Positions 25,525 to 35,488 of a DNA stretch of 64,000 nt are shown here, piece by piece. The DNA lies in the NCBI RefSeq assembly GCF_003240565.2, contig NZ_CP117255.1:186001-250000 (forward strand), in the 5' to 3' direction. The position numbers and the translations under genes are program-made. Within the stretch, counting starts at the first letter, position 1. Each line of letters begins with the position of its first letter. The DNA is from Rhizobium tumorigenes (GTDB lineage Bacteria; Pseudomonadota; Alphaproteobacteria; Rhizobiales; Rhizobiaceae). Below the pieces are notes generated by a model. That model was given only the letters and a program-made list of their open reading frames with translations. It was not told where the DNA came from and ran no database searches.

Positions 25525-27360
25525 CTATTCACGTGCAGTTACAAGCGTGTCCGCTGTCTTATCAGCCGACGGCACATCTTCATAGTGAGGCCTGTCATGA
25601 TGCACTTGACGCAGCCGGTCAACCATCCCAAGCGCAATTTCCCGCTCGCCCATGATGACGGTATCGGCGCCATAGCGCGTCAGTTCGTCCACCTCGGCGT
25701 CCGAATGGGCCCGCGCGACGATCAAAATGGATGGATTGAGGCTGCGCGCCTGTTCCGCGACGCTGCAGGCCTCGAAGGCATTCGGGATGGCGATGACGAG
25801 GCTGCGGGCCGCCGCAAGATTGGCAAATGCCAGCACTTCGCCCGAAGCCGCATTACCGGAAATTGCCTCGATGCGCCGTTCGCGCAGGTCGATGACGCGC
25901 TTGTCCGTATCCTCGATGACAAGGAACGGGATGCCGGAAGACAAAAGGTTCTGGCCAACGATGCTGCCAACCCGGCCGTAGCCCACGACGACGACGTGAC
26001 CTGTGAGCGTCGATGGTCCCGGATCACGTTCTTCTCCGATGACCGGAACTTCGGATTCTTTCTCCGGCTGTGCCGCTGCAGCAGTCGCCGCCTCCACCTG
26101 CGCGCTTGCCTCTTCCTGCAGCCGGGTCTTGTTGCCGAGATAGCCTTTCAGGCGTCCACACCCGTAAAAGACCAGGGGATTGAGGATGATCGAGATAATG
26201 GCACCAGCCAGGATCAGGTCGCGGCCCTGTTCCGGCAGCATGCCGAGTTCAACGCCCATCGCGGCGAGGATGAAAGAGAATTCGCCGATTTGCGCAAGGC
26301 TGGCGGAAATCGTCAGCGCCGTGCCGAGCGGCTTGCGGAATGCCAGCACGATCAGGAAGGCGGCGGCAGACTTGCCGACCACGATGATGAACACCGTTGC
26401 CAGCACCAGCAGCGGATGCTCCAGCAGGATGCTAGGATCGAACAGCATCCCGACCGAGACGAAGAACAGCACCGCGAAGGCATCGCGCAACGGCAGGCTT
26501 TCCTGCGCGGCGCGATGGCTGAGTTCGCTTTCGGCAAGCACCATGCCGGCAAAGAAGGCGCCAAGTGCCAGCGAAACGCCGAACAGCTTGGCCGCGCCGA
26601 AGGCTACGCCGAGCGCAATCGCCAGCACGCCAAGCCTGAACAGTTCGCGTGAGCCTGTATGGGCGGTGCGATGCAGGATCCATGGAATGACGCGGCGCCC
26701 GAACACCAGCATCAGCGCCACGAACAGCGCCACCTTCAAAAGCGTCATGCCGATGATGCCGCCGATACCGAGGTCGAGGCCGAACATCCTGTTGACCGCT
26801 GCCGAGAGAGGCTCGACCGGGCCGTGGCCGTCACCGGAAATGCTGGCAGCCGCAGGGATCAGCACCAGAGCCAGGACCATCGCCAGATCCTCGACGATCA
26901 GCCAGCCGACGGCGATCTTGCCCCGCTCTGTCTCCACCAGTCGACGCTCCTGCAGCGCCTTCAGCAGCACGACCGTGGAGGCCACCGAAAGCGCCAGGCC
27001 GAAGACGAGACTGCCACCGAGCGACCAGCCCATCAATTCACCGAGCCCCCAGCCGAGCAGCGTGGCAAAGGCGATCTGCACGAGAGCTCCGGGAACCGCA
27101 ATGAAGCGCACCGACAGCAGGTCTTTCAGCGAGAAATGCAGGCCGACGCCGAACATCAGGAGAATGACGCCGATTTCCGCAAGCTCGGGTGCCAGTCCCT
27201 GGTCGGCGACGAAGCCTGGCGTATAGGGGCCTGCAAGAACACCAGCGACGAGATAACCGACCAGCGGCGGCATACGGAGCTTGTTGGCGATTGCGCCGAA
27301 GATGAAAGCCAGCACGAGACCCATGACGATCGTCGAGATCAAAGGTGTATCGTGCGGCAT
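25525..27360 (-). CDS. YbaL/Kef-type monovalent cation:proton antiporter with RCK domain
   Basis: A 611-residue CPA2-family transporter. Residues 1 to about 400 hold 12-13 membrane helices with family motifs (NKLRMPPLVGYLVAGVLAGP, LLMFGVGLHFSLKDLL, GWLIVEDLAMVLALVLIP with its conserved acidic pair). After a charged linker, a cytoplasmic NAD-binding RCK/TrkA-N domain begins at LTGHVVVVGYGRVGSIVGQN (GxGxxG) and continues through IEDTDKRV, EAISGNAA and IVARAHSD. This matches E. coli YbaL, a putative potassium/proton antiporter gated by nucleotides or redox. The ATG at 27360 follows GGGGGAT; an upstream Met 14 codons earlier lacks a site. It is divergent from the XRE-type gene. Confidence 0.9.
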   Translation of the reverse strand: MPHDTPLISTIVMGLVLAFIFGAIANKLRMPPLVGYLVAGVLAGPYTPGFVADQGLAPELAEIGVILLMFGVGLHFSLKDLLSVRFIAVPGALVQIAFATLLGWGLGELMGWSLGGSLVFGLALSVASTVVLLKALQERRLVETERGKIAVGWLIVEDLAMVLALVLIPAAASISGDGHGPVEPLSAAVNRMFGLDLGIGGIIGMTLLKVALFVALMLVFGRRVIPWILHRTAHTGSRELFRLGVLAIALGVAFGAAKLFGVSLALGAFFAGMVLAESELSHRAAQESLPLRDAFAVLFFVSVGMLFDPSILLEHPLLVLATVFIIVVGKSAAAFLIVLAFRKPLGTALTISASLAQIGEFSFILAAMGVELGMLPEQGRDLILAGAIISIILNPLVFYGCGRLKGYLGNKTRLQEEASAQVEAATAAAAQPEKESEVPVIGEERDPGPSTLTGHVVVVGYGRVGSIVGQNLLSSGIPFLVIEDTDKRVIDLRERRIEAISGNAASGEVLAFANLAAARSLVIAIPNAFEACSVAEQARSLNPSILIVARAHSDAEVDELTRYGADTVIMGEREIALGMVDRLRQVHHDRPHYEDVPSADKTADTLVTARE

Positions 27361-27439
27361 GGTGGTATCCCCCGGCTGGAAATCCTGTAAATAATATGAC
27401 ATATATGGTCTAGAGTGACCAATATGGGTATTTTTAATC

Positions 27440-27691
27440 GTGAATCAAGGCAGTAAGCCAGCTATTCTGACGCCCGCACATTGTCGTGCGGCGCGCGGCT
27501 TTCTGGATTGGACGCAGAGTGACCTTGCGGAAAAAGCCGGCGTTTCGCGCAGCACCATACGCGACTATGAAGGCGCCCGGCACGACATCCATCGCGCCAC
27601 CGAGGCACAGCTCAAACTGGCTTTCGAAGACGGCGGCGTTGTCTTTACCAACGTCGATCCGCTTGGATGGACCGTCGGTTTGCGGAAGTGA
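27440..27691 (+). CDS. Small XRE-family DNA-binding protein
   Basis: An 83-residue protein made almost wholly of a lambda-Cro/XRE helix-turn-helix: LTPAHCRAARGFLDWTQSDL, then AEKAGVSRSTIRDYEGARHD, a pattern common in rhizobial single-domain regulators. The C-terminal IQRAT-like stretch and GGVVFTNVDPLGWTVGL are typical of this group. The likely start is GTG at 27440; the ribosome-binding site is weak and the gene may begin a few codons later. It is divergent from the antiporter gene with 79 bases between, so it could regulate it. Confidence 0.8.
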   Translation: MNQGSKPAILTPAHCRAARGFLDWTQSDLAEKAGVSRSTIRDYEGARHDIHRATEAQLKLAFEDGGVVFTNVDPLGWTVGLRK

Positions 27692-27908
27692 AGTATCCAT
27701 CAGGATGGGGGTACGCCCTTCAAGCGAATTCGACTGCGTGGAAAGCTGACGATACTTTCAGCCTGCAATCCTTTTCAAGGCCTGCAAGCTCGATTCAAGA
27801 TGTTTGAATAGGTGGGCTCGCTGCCGCAAGGAAATGTGCTGGCTTCGTCAACGCATTGAATAGAAGACAGATAACGAGATTTTGGAGTTGGCTGCTTCCG
27901 AAACGGGC

Positions 27909-28022
27909 TTAGAGGACCCTGAGGGCAACCTTTTGCCGCGAGTCGTCGATGCGGCTCAAAATGGTGAATGCAAACAGCGTTATGCTGGCAATGAGCGTAG
28001 CGCTCAGACCAAGAACAATCAT
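27909..28022 (-). CDS. 37-residue predicted membrane protein
   Basis: A short frame beginning MIVLGLSATLIASITLFAF, one transmembrane helix, followed by a basic/polar tail ending RQKVALRVL. The ATG at 28022 has GAGG eight bases upstream (GAGGTAAGAGCA), a good ribosome-binding site; the open frame extends further upstream, but that part is not protein-like. It lies in a roughly 740-base gap between the XRE gene and the chemotaxis operon. No family is recognised. The confidence rests on the start signal and helix only. Confidence 0.4.
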   Translation of the reverse strand: MIVLGLSATLIASITLFAFTILSRIDDSRQKVALRVL

Positions 28023-28431
28023 TGCTCTTACCTCAAAGGGGCGTGGACGTGACTCTGACTTTACAGTTAGGCCACCAACCTTGCGTGTGACTTGTGGCTC
28101 TACTCTAGCACCAATAATACTTTGCCGCATAAAAGATTTATTCGAATGCGCTCATCTTCGACGGCGTGTTAACCTTCAAGCAAGGAATTAACCATAAACA
28201 TTGCGTTACACGTCGGAATGGGAAGATGTTGCTCCTCCCCACCAGGCATGACGCCGCCCCCTCGTACCGGATATTGGCCCGGATCTCTCCTAGACAGTTT
28301 CAACCTAGATGAACGCGTCGCGCATTGCCGTCGGGTCGTAAGATCCCCAATGCCCGTGCCTCGTCGCAGACCGTTGATATTGAACGATTGCATAATTCAG
28401 CTGGGACATTCGTCCCGGCATTGCGGCGGGA
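28023..28431. other. Upstream region of the chemotaxis operon
   Basis: No gene seen. This 409-base region should contain the promoter of the chemotaxis operon. It has TTAACC-type elements at about 28168-28195 (GTTAACC, ATTAACC), similar in sequence to those before the flagellin genes. Confidence 0.35.
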
Positions 28432-30066
28432 ATGGTTTTGACACAGGACTCGATACCAGAGCAGGGACAAAGGACGCAGGCAGGCAGCCTTCGCGATCGT
28501 TTGCGCTTTGCCGGCCTCGATGCCGACCAGTGCGAAGCGCTCCGCCGCCACCGCCCGATGCTCCAGTCGCATCTGAAAGCGGGCCTGCGCGATCTCTTCC
28601 ATCGCTTCCAGTCGATGCCCGATGCGGCACGCAATTTCACCAGCGAAGCCCAGCTCGAGCGGCTGCACGATCTGCAATCGTCTCACTGGGATGTGCTGAC
28701 GGATGCGCGCTTCGACAGCCTGTATGCCGAGCGGGTCAAAGTCCTCGCTGATTCCGAAAGCAAGATGGGCCTCGACCCGCGTTGGCACGTTGCCGGCCAT
28801 GGTGTCATATTGGAGCATCTGCTGGCGGGCGTCATCGGCGATCTCGCCGGTGGTTCGATGTTGCCGGCCGCGAAGCGCCGTGCCCGGGAATCTGCAGAAC
28901 TTGTGGCGAGCCTCGTCCGGCTTGTCATGGTCGACGTCGAAATCGCCGTGTCGTTGCGCTTCAATGAAATGCGCATCCAGCACCAGCGCACCTTGGCAGA
29001 GCAGCGCGTCACCGACCAGGCCGAGGCCCGCGCCATCTTCGCCGATGTTATTCGTGGTCTCGGTGAGCGTGACCTGACAGTGCGCGCACCCACCGACGTC
29101 CCCGAAGCCTATGCCGAGCTGGTCGGAATGCTCAACACGACGCTCGAAGCCATGCAGGGTGAATTCGGGTCGCTCGCTGCCCGTGTACAGACGATAGAGA
29201 CCGCTGCAGACGGCATCGCCATCGACAGCCGCAGCCTGGATACATCGGCCGCCGATCACGCCGGGCAGTTGATCGCCAACGCACGGCTTCTGGCCGGGCT
29301 GGCAGATCAGGTGCGCGACAATGCTGCGACGACGCGCTCCGCCGAGCGGGAAGCGGTCAAGACGCGTAAGGCCGCCGAAGACAGTGGCCAGATCGTCGGC
29401 GAGGCGATTGCCGCCATGGCTGACATCGAGACCTCCGCCGAAAAGATCGGCCAGATCATCGGCAGCATCGACGAGATTGCTTTCCAGACCAACCTGCTCG
29501 CCCTCAATGCCGGCATCGAGGCGGCCCGGGCCGGGGATTCAGGCCGCGGATTTGCTGTCGTCGCCCAGGAAGTGCGGGCTTTGGCCCAGCGCTCCGCCGA
29601 GGCCGCCCGCGAGATCAAGACACTGGTGACCGGCACCAAGGCGCAGGTCGTTGCCGGCGTACAGATGGTTGGCCGCACACAGGATGCCATTGGCGGCATC
29701 GTCCTCCAGGTCACGGGCATCAATGACGCCATCTCGGGCATCGCAGATGCGACCGATGCACAGGCAGCCGACCTTCGCGCGGTCACCGCAGAAGTCGACA
29801 TGCTGGGCACGAAGGTCGCCGCATCGAGCAGCCTTGCCCGCAGTTCGGGCGATGAGGCCGATCACCTCCACACGGTGGTGGTCGAACTCGGCCAGACCAT
29901 CCGCGAATTCCGCGTGGCGCGCCAGAAACAGTTTTCCAGCGACAGGGTTGCGCCGGTACGCCCGGACATCAAGCCTGTCGCATCGCTCGGCGAAGGGTCT
30001 GCCGGGGATCACTACGATTTCCCCTTGCGGGTCGCAGGCCTCGGGGGTGACCGAAGTGTTTACTGA
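28432..30066 (+). CDS. icpA: Soluble globin-fold chemoreceptor, IcpA-like
   Basis: A 544-residue chemoreceptor without membrane helices, so cytoplasmic. Residues about 25-185 form a globin-coupled-sensor domain; the signature region reads [17 protein letters not shown], where the usual proximal His of the IGxxHxxIGLxPxW motif is Glu109, so normal heme binding is unlikely. Residues about 330-480 form the signalling hairpin with the tip motif [20 protein letters not shown] and [11 protein letters not shown]. The first gene of the S. meliloti che operon, icpA, has this architecture. The ATG at 28432 follows GGCGGGA. It leads the che operon, with 60 bases to cheS. Confidence 0.88.
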   Translation: MVLTQDSIPEQGQRTQAGSLRDRLRFAGLDADQCEALRRHRPMLQSHLKAGLRDLFHRFQSMPDAARNFTSEAQLERLHDLQSSHWDVLTDARFDSLYAERVKVLADSESKMGLDPRWHVAGHGVILEHLLAGVIGDLAGGSMLPAAKRRARESAELVASLVRLVMVDVEIAVSLRFNEMRIQHQRTLAEQRVTDQAEARAIFADVIRGLGERDLTVRAPTDVPEAYAELVGMLNTTLEAMQGEFGSLAARVQTIETAADGIAIDSRSLDTSAADHAGQLIANARLLAGLADQVRDNAATTRSAEREAVKTRKAAEDSGQIVGEAIAAMADIETSAEKIGQIIGSIDEIAFQTNLLALNAGIEAARAGDSGRGFAVVAQEVRALAQRSAEAAREIKTLVTGTKAQVVAGVQMVGRTQDAIGGIVLQVTGINDAISGIADATDAQAADLRAVTAEVDMLGTKVAASSSLARSSGDEADHLHTVVVELGQTIREFRVARQKQFSSDRVAPVRPDIKPVASLGEGSAGDHYDFPLRVAGLGGDRSVY

Positions 30067-30126
30067 CGATCGCACCTCTCGGCCGCATGCGTCGAAGACA
30101 GAATTCAACCGACAAGGAAGGCAGTA

Positions 30127-30423
30127 ATGGCAGCGAAGAAGGCAGATAAAAAGATCAGCCTGGTGGCAGTGCTGGACCTCAACGAGGCCTCGACGCTCCG
30201 CAGCAAGCTGATGGGGCTACGCGGAAACAATGTTGTGGTCGACGCCTCCGGCGTCGAACGGGTCGGCGCCCTCTGCGTCCAGGTGATCATGGCTGCTGCC
30301 AAGACCTGGGAAGAGGACAAGCTTTCCTTCACCTTTTCGAAGGTGTCGGATGCATTTCAGAAAACCATGCAGCTGATCGGGGTCAACATAGATCACCTGC
30401 TCGCAAAGGAGATCCGGCAATGA
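30127..30423 (+). CDS. cheS: Chemotaxis STAS-domain protein CheS
   Basis: A 98-residue single STAS-like domain protein (SLVAVLDLNEASTLRSKL, VVVDASGVERVGALCVQVI). It corresponds in position and size to CheS of S. meliloti, which binds CheA and strengthens CheA-CheY1 binding, speeding dephosphorylation of the sink regulator CheY1. The Ser of anti-anti-sigma STAS proteins is not evident in the usual DxSG context; the loop reads DASGVERVGAL, which keeps an ASG triplet. The ATG at 30127 follows AAGGAAGGCAGTA. Its stop overlaps cheY1 by four bases. Confidence 0.88.
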   Translation: MAAKKADKKISLVAVLDLNEASTLRSKLMGLRGNNVVVDASGVERVGALCVQVIMAAAKTWEEDKLSFTFSKVSDAFQKTMQLIGVNIDHLLAKEIRQ

Positions 30424-30785
30424 AGAAAAAAGTGCTCACCGTGGATGATTCACGGACAATTCGAAACATGCTGCTCGTCACGCTCAACAATGCCGGTTTC
30501 GAAACGATCCAGGCAGAGGACGGCATCGAAGGCCTGGAAGTTCTGGAAGGCGCCAATCCTGACGTCATCGTCACCGACATCAACATGCCTCGTCTCGACG
30601 GTTTCGGCTTCATCGAAGGTGTCCGCCGCAACGAAAAGTTCCGCGCCATACCGATCCTGGTGCTGACGACGGAAAGTGACGCGGAAAAGAAAAATCGCGC
30701 ACGCCAGGCCGGCGCCACAGGCTGGATCGTCAAGCCCTTCGATCCGGTCAAACTGATCGATGCTATCGAGCGTGTAACCGCTTAA
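30420..30785 (+). CDS. cheY1: Chemotaxis response regulator CheY1 (phosphate sink type)
   Basis: A 121-residue single receiver domain. Acidic pocket D9/D10 (TVDDSRTIR), phospho-acceptor D53 (VTDINMPRLDG), switch Thr in LVLTTES and K105 in IVKPF are all present. In rhizobial two-CheY systems CheY1 drains phosphate from CheA while CheY2 acts on the motor; its place after cheS and before cheA fits CheY1. It overlaps cheS by ATGA and is followed after 15 bases by cheA. Confidence 0.93.
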   Translation: MKKKVLTVDDSRTIRNMLLVTLNNAGFETIQAEDGIEGLEVLEGANPDVIVTDINMPRLDGFGFIEGVRRNEKFRAIPILVLTTESDAEKKNRARQAGATGWIVKPFDPVKLIDAIERVTA

Positions 30786-30800
30786 TTAGGATTTCTTCCG

Positions 30801-33068
30801 ATGGATATGAACGAAATCAAAGAGATTTTTTTCCAAGAGTGCGAAGAACAGCTCGCCGAACTGGAATCGGGTCTTCTGAAGTTGAATGATGGCGACCGCG
30901 ATCCGGAAACCGTCAATGCCGTCTTTCGTGCCGTTCATTCCATCAAGGGTGGGGCAGGGGCTTTCGGTCTCGAAGACCTTGTTGCCTTCGCCCACGTTTT
31001 CGAGACGACGCTCGATTGCGTCCGCTCCAACAAGCTTGAGCCGAACCAGGACGTCCTGAAGGTCATGCTGAAGGCGGCCGATGTGCTCGCCGACCTTACC
31101 AACGTCGCCCGCGACGGCGGTACCGTCGACCAGAGCAGAAGCCGTGGCCTCGTCAAGGAGCTCGAGGCACTGGCTCAGGGCGTCATGCCCTCCGCCTCGT
31201 CGCACCACCAAGAGGCACCCGCGCCCAAATCTGTCGCGGTTGCCGCTCCCGTTGCGGCGCCCGCATCGGGCGACGACAGCGGCTTCCAGCCCGTCCCCTT
31301 TACCTTCGACGAGTTCGACGGTGCGGAGGACGTGGTGGCCGAACTGCCGCAATACGATATCACCTTCAAGCCGCGCAACGAGCTTTATGCCAAGGGCAAC
31401 GACGCGACGCTGCTGCTGCGCGACCTGTCGCGGCTCGGCGAGATGAGCATACGCTGCGATATGCAGACGCTGCCCGCCTTGCAGGATCTCGATGCGGAAG
31501 GCGCTTATTTTGGCTGGACGATCTCGATCAAGACCGACAGGGGCGAAGACGCGGTCCGTACCGTATTCGAATTTGCCGAATGGGACTGCGATCTGGAGAT
31601 CAAAGTCGCTGAAGATCTCGACGCAGCCGTCTCGGCCGAAGAGCTTCCGATGATACCGGTGCCGTTCGATCTCTCGTCGCTCGATGACGACGTTGCACCT
31701 GCAGACGATGAAGTGGCGTCCGCGCCGGCCGCCGCCGCTGTCATGGCTGTGGAGACCGCAAGCAATGTCACGCCGATCGCTTCGGCCGCTGCTCGCGCTG
31801 AAAAGAGGGAGCCGCCGGCAGCCGCCGCGAATGCAGCTGGTGCCAACAGCACCGTCGCCGCCGGCCAGACCATCCGCGTCGACCTCGACCGTGTCGACAG
31901 GCTTATCAATCTCGTCGGCGAACTGGTCATCAACCAGGCAATGTTGTCGCAGAGCGTCGTCGAGAACGACAGCAACGGCACTTCGTCGATCAATATGGGC
32001 CTTGAGGAGCTGCAGCAGCTCACCCGCGAGATCCAGGACTCGGTCATGGCGATCCGCGCCCAGCCGGTCAAGCCGGTGTTCCAGCGCATGTCGCGTATCG
32101 TCCGCGAAATTGCCGACATGACCGGCAAGCAGATCCGGCTCGTCACCGAGGGTGAGAACACCGAAGTCGACAAGACGGTTATCGACAAGCTCGCCGAGCC
32201 GCTGACCCACATGATCCGCAACGCCGTCGACCACGGCGTCGAGAGCCCGGAAAAGCGCATCGCGCTCGGCAAGAACCCCGAGGGCACCGTTCGCCTGACG
32301 GCCAAGCACCGCTCCGGCCGCATCCTGATCGAACTGGCCGACGACGGCGCCGGCATCAATCGCGAACGAGTCCGCCAGAAGGCTATCGAGAACGAACTTA
32401 TCCCGTCCGACGCCAATCTGACGGACGAGGAAATCGACAACCTGATCTTCCTTCCAGGTTTCTCGACTGCCGACAAGATCTCCGACATCTCCGGTCGCGG
32501 CGTCGGCATGGATGTGGTCAAGCGCTCCATCCAGGCCTTGGGCGGCCGTATCAACATCACGTCCAAGCCGGGCCACGGCTCCGTCTTCACGATGAGCCTG
32601 CCGCTGACCCTCGCAGTCCTTGATGGCATGGTGGTGACTGTCGCCGGCCAGACCCTCGTCGTGCCTTTGACCGCCATCGTCGAAACCCTGCAGCCGGAAG
32701 CTGCCGCCATCCACTCCTTCGGCGCCAACCATCGCCTGATCTCGATCCGCAATTCCTTCTGCCCGCTGATCGACGTCGGCCGCATCCTGAACTTCCGGGC
32801 CACCCAGGCCAACCCGGTCGAAGGCGTTGCACTGCTGGTAGAATCGGAAGGCGGAGGCCAGCGCGCACTGATGGTCGATGCCATCCAGGGCCAGCGCCAG
32901 GTCGTCATCAAGAGCCTCGAGGCCAACTACACCCATGTCCCGGGCATCGCGGCAGCGACAATCCTCGGCGACGGTCGCGTTGCCTTGATCCTGGATGTCG
33001 ATGCCGTCGTCGCGGCTTCTCGCGGCCAGGCACTGAAGGCCGAGATGTCCTACGCGGCGGCGGGGTAA
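30801..33068 (+). CDS. cheA: Chemotaxis sensor histidine kinase CheA
   Basis: A 755-residue CheA, the cytoplasmic kinase coupled to chemoreceptors by CheW, phosphorylating CheY1, CheY2 and CheB. P1 phosphotransfer domain: H46 in AVHSIKGGAGAFGL. A Pro/Ala-rich linker and P2-like region follow (about 130-330). The P3 dimerisation helices start near IRVDLDRVDRLINLVGELV. P4 ATPase boxes are HMIRNAVDHGVE (N box), ELADDGAGIN (G1), FLPGFSTADKISDISGRGVG (F/G2) and GHGSVFTMSLPLTLA. P5 is a CheW-like domain to the end. There is a complete set of catalytic residues. The ATG at 30801 starts MDMNEIKEIFF. cheW follows after four bases. Confidence 0.97.
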   Translation: MDMNEIKEIFFQECEEQLAELESGLLKLNDGDRDPETVNAVFRAVHSIKGGAGAFGLEDLVAFAHVFETTLDCVRSNKLEPNQDVLKVMLKAADVLADLTNVARDGGTVDQSRSRGLVKELEALAQGVMPSASSHHQEAPAPKSVAVAAPVAAPASGDDSGFQPVPFTFDEFDGAEDVVAELPQYDITFKPRNELYAKGNDATLLLRDLSRLGEMSIRCDMQTLPALQDLDAEGAYFGWTISIKTDRGEDAVRTVFEFAEWDCDLEIKVAEDLDAAVSAEELPMIPVPFDLSSLDDDVAPADDEVASAPAAAAVMAVETASNVTPIASAAARAEKREPPAAAANAAGANSTVAAGQTIRVDLDRVDRLINLVGELVINQAMLSQSVVENDSNGTSSINMGLEELQQLTREIQDSVMAIRAQPVKPVFQRMSRIVREIADMTGKQIRLVTEGENTEVDKTVIDKLAEPLTHMIRNAVDHGVESPEKRIALGKNPEGTVRLTAKHRSGRILIELADDGAGINRERVRQKAIENELIPSDANLTDEEIDNLIFLPGFSTADKISDISGRGVGMDVVKRSIQALGGRINITSKPGHGSVFTMSLPLTLAVLDGMVVTVAGQTLVVPLTAIVETLQPEAAAIHSFGANHRLISIRNSFCPLIDVGRILNFRATQANPVEGVALLVESEGGGQRALMVDAIQGQRQVVIKSLEANYTHVPGIAAATILGDGRVALILDVDAVVAASRGQALKAEMSYAAAG

Positions 33069-33072
33069 GATC

Positions 33073-33540
33073 ATGTCCCAACCGCTCAAGGCTGCAGCAC
33101 AAGGTATGCGCGAACTGATCGCCTTCCGCATCGGCGACCAGGAATTCTGCATCAATGTCATGTCGGTGCGAGAAATCCGTGGATGGACGCCGGCAACGGG
33201 GATCCCCTACGCTCCGCCCTATGTCCTCGGTGTCATCAATCTGCGCGGCGTCGTGCTACCGATCATGGACCTGTCCGCACGCCTCGGCATGCGGCCATCC
33301 GAACCGAGCGTGCGCCACGTCATCATCGTGACGCAGGTGAGAAGGCACACGGTCGGCCTGTTGGTCGAGGCCGTCTCGGACATTCTGACGATCAACGAAG
33401 ATATTATCCAGCCGACGCCTGAAATGGCGTCCGACCTGCAGAAGCAGTTCGCCCGCGGGATCTTGTCGATAGATCGCCGAATGATTTGCCTGATCGAACT
33501 CGAAACCCTGTTCCCCGACATCGAAAGCCAAGCAGCATGA
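33073..33540 (+). CDS. cheW: Chemotaxis coupling protein CheW
   Basis: A 155-residue single CheW domain linking receptors to CheA. Seen: FRIGDQEFCINVMSVREI, then GVINLRGVVLPIMDLSARLG, and DIIQPTPEM, LIELETLF at the end; these are the usual conserved blocks. The ATG at 33073 is four bases after the cheA stop. Its TGA overlaps the cheR ATG (ATGA at 33537), so cheR is translationally coupled. Confidence 0.95.
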   Translation: MSQPLKAAAQGMRELIAFRIGDQEFCINVMSVREIRGWTPATGIPYAPPYVLGVINLRGVVLPIMDLSARLGMRPSEPSVRHVIIVTQVRRHTVGLLVEAVSDILTINEDIIQPTPEMASDLQKQFARGILSIDRRMICLIELETLFPDIESQAA

Positions 33541-34445
33541 GTGTTATGGGATTTGCAGAAAGCCGGCAGTCGCCCGATGAAGTCCTTGCCAGCGGTGAAT
33601 ATCCGCTGACACGCCGGGACCTGATGGAAGTCGCCGCGATGATCTATGCCGATGCCGGTATCTCGCTCAACGAGACCAAGGCATCGCTTGTCTACTCACG
33701 GCTGTCGAAGCATATCCGCAATCTCGGTATCTCCGGCTTTCGCGAATATTGCGCGCTTGTCTCGTCGCCAGCCGGCGCTGCTGCCCGCAAGGACATGCTG
33801 TCTCACCTGACGACCAACTTTACCCGCTTCTTTCGCGAAAACCATCACTTCGAACATCTGCGGACAGACGTCCTGCCGGGGCTTCTGGCCCGCGCCAAGG
33901 CCGGTGGCCGGGTGCGGATCTGGTCGGCAGCCAGTTCGGACGGTCAGGAGCCCTATTCCATCGCGCTCACCGTCTTGTCGTTGATGCCGAATGCAGCGGA
34001 TTATGACTTCCGGATCCTGGCGACAGACATCGACCCGAAGATCTTGGCGATCGCACGCGCCGGCGCCTATGACGAAGCGGCACTCGAGACGGTCTCGCCT
34101 GCGATGCGCAAGCAATGGTTCCAGGAAGTCGAGATCCAGGGCCGGAGGAAGTTCCAGGTCGATGATCGCGTCAAGCGGCTGATTACCTACAACGAATTGA
34201 ACCTGATGGCACAATGGCCTTTCAAGGGCAATTTCGACGTGATCTTCTGCCGCAACGTCGTCATCTACTTCGACGAGCCGACCCAGGTCAAAATCTGGCA
34301 GCGCTTTGCCGGCCTGCTGCCGGACAAGGGCCATCTCTATATCGGCCACTCCGAGCGCGTGTCCGGCCCGGCCAAGGACGTCTTCGACAATATCGGCATC
34401 ACTACCTACCGCTATATCGGCAAGAATGCGGGGAACAAGTCATGA
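33537..34445 (+). CDS. cheR: Chemoreceptor glutamate methyltransferase CheR
   Basis: A 302-residue S-adenosylmethionine-dependent methyltransferase that adds methyl groups to receptor glutamates for adaptation. The N-terminal helical domain (about 20-90) includes [19 protein letters not shown] and the receptor-contact stretch [11 protein letters not shown]. The SAM domain has [18 protein letters not shown] (motif I), [10 protein letters not shown] (motif II), [24 protein letters not shown] and [10 protein letters not shown]. The start is the ATG overlapping the cheW stop; a longer frame beginning inside cheW is less likely. The stop overlaps cheB (ATGA at 34442). Confidence 0.96.
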   Translation: MSVMGFAESRQSPDEVLASGEYPLTRRDLMEVAAMIYADAGISLNETKASLVYSRLSKHIRNLGISGFREYCALVSSPAGAAARKDMLSHLTTNFTRFFRENHHFEHLRTDVLPGLLARAKAGGRVRIWSAASSDGQEPYSIALTVLSLMPNAADYDFRILATDIDPKILAIARAGAYDEAALETVSPAMRKQWFQEVEIQGRRKFQVDDRVKRLITYNELNLMAQWPFKGNFDVIFCRNVVIYFDEPTQVKIWQRFAGLLPDKGHLYIGHSERVSGPAKDVFDNIGITTYRYIGKNAGNKS

Positions 34446-35488
34446 GCGCACCTGCCCGCGTTCTGGTCGTCGACGACTCCGCCACCATGCGGGGTCTGAT
34501 AACTGCCATCCTTAGTTCCGATCCCGGGGTCAACGTCGTTGGCCAGGCGAGCGATGCCATGGAGGCCCGTGCCGCCATCAAGGAACTCAATCCCGACGTC
34601 ATCACGCTCGACATCGAGATGCCGAACATGAACGGCCTGGAGTTCCTAGAGAAGATCATGAAGCTTAGGCCGATGCCGGTGATCATGGTATCGACCATGA
34701 CACACCGGGGCGCAGAGGCGAGCCTGACGGCACTGGAGATCGGCGCTTTCGATTGCGTCGGCAAGCCGGTCGCCGGCGAGCGCAACCCCTTCGGCGACCT
34801 CGTCGAAAAAGTGAAGGCTGCGGCCCGCTCGCAGCGCCAGTTTGCCAGCCAGGCGGCCCGACAGGCTCCGGTGACACCAACGGCCGTCGCTGACTTTCGG
34901 GTCGGCCGAAAGATCGTCGCCATCGGCTCGTCGACAGGTGGCGTAGAGGCGCTGATCGCTGTGCTGCAGAAATTCCCGGCCAACTGTCCGCCGACCGTCA
35001 TCACCCAGCACATGCCGCAAACCTTTACCAAGAGCTTTGCCGAGCGGCTGAACCGTCTCTGCGCACCGGTGGTGCAGGAAGCGACCGACGGTGCCCGCCT
35101 GGAGATCGGCAAGATCTATCTCGCTCCCGGTGGCGAGCGTCATCTGCAGGTCGCCAGTGCCTCGGCGCCGCATTGCCGCCTGATCGACCGCGACCCGGTA
35201 AACGGTCATCGCCCCTCCGTAGACGTCCTGTTCGATTCGGTTGCAGAATTGGCCGGGCGCAACGCCGTGGGTGTGATCCTGACCGGGATGGGTCGTGACG
35301 GGGCCGCAGGTTTACTAAAAATGCGCCATGCTGGTGCAAGAACCATCGGACAGAACGAAAAAACCTGCGTTGTTTACGGAATGCCAAGAGTTGCACACGA
35401 ACTTGGCGCGGTTGAGCAGCAGCTTGCACTGTCTGCCATCGGTGACGAAATATTGAAAATGACAGCCGCCCGAAAGGAGAGCGAATAA
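34442..35488 (+). CDS. cheB: Chemotaxis methylesterase/glutamine deamidase CheB
   Basis: A 348-residue two-domain protein. The N-terminal receiver has [10 protein letters not shown] and phospho-acceptor D57 in [12 protein letters not shown]. After a linker, the esterase domain begins at [15 protein letters not shown], containing the catalytic Ser, with the catalytic His in [16 protein letters not shown] and the Asp in [10 protein letters not shown]. It removes receptor methyl groups when phosphorylated by CheA. The start overlaps cheR. Its TAA shares one base with the ATG of cheY2 (TAATG at 35486-35490). Confidence 0.97.
   Translation: MSAPARVLVVDDSATMRGLITAILSSDPGVNVVGQASDAMEARAAIKELNPDVITLDIEMPNMNGLEFLEKIMKLRPMPVIMVSTMTHRGAEASLTALEIGAFDCVGKPVAGERNPFGDLVEKVKAAARSQRQFASQAARQAPVTPTAVADFRVGRKIVAIGSSTGGVEALIAVLQKFPANCPPTVITQHMPQTFTKSFAERLNRLCAPVVQEATDGARLEIGKIYLAPGGERHLQVASASAPHCRLIDRDPVNGHRPSVDVLFDSVAELAGRNAVGVILTGMGRDGAAGLLKMRHAGARTIGQNEKTCVVYGMPRVAHELGAVEQQLALSAIGDEILKMTAARKESE

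Noticed and set aside
25201..26652. A 483-codon plus-strand frame opposite the antiporter gene
   Set aside because: Antisense shadow; the antiporter frame carries membrane helices and the RCK motif.
31505..32926. A 473-codon Ser/Arg-rich frame antisense to cheA
   Set aside because: Typical third-position shadow of a GC-rich gene.
30786..33161. A 791-codon open frame antisense to cheA
   Set aside because: It is a shadow of the high-GC cheA reading frame; its composition (H, R, D rich) is not protein-like and cheA is complete with all motifs.
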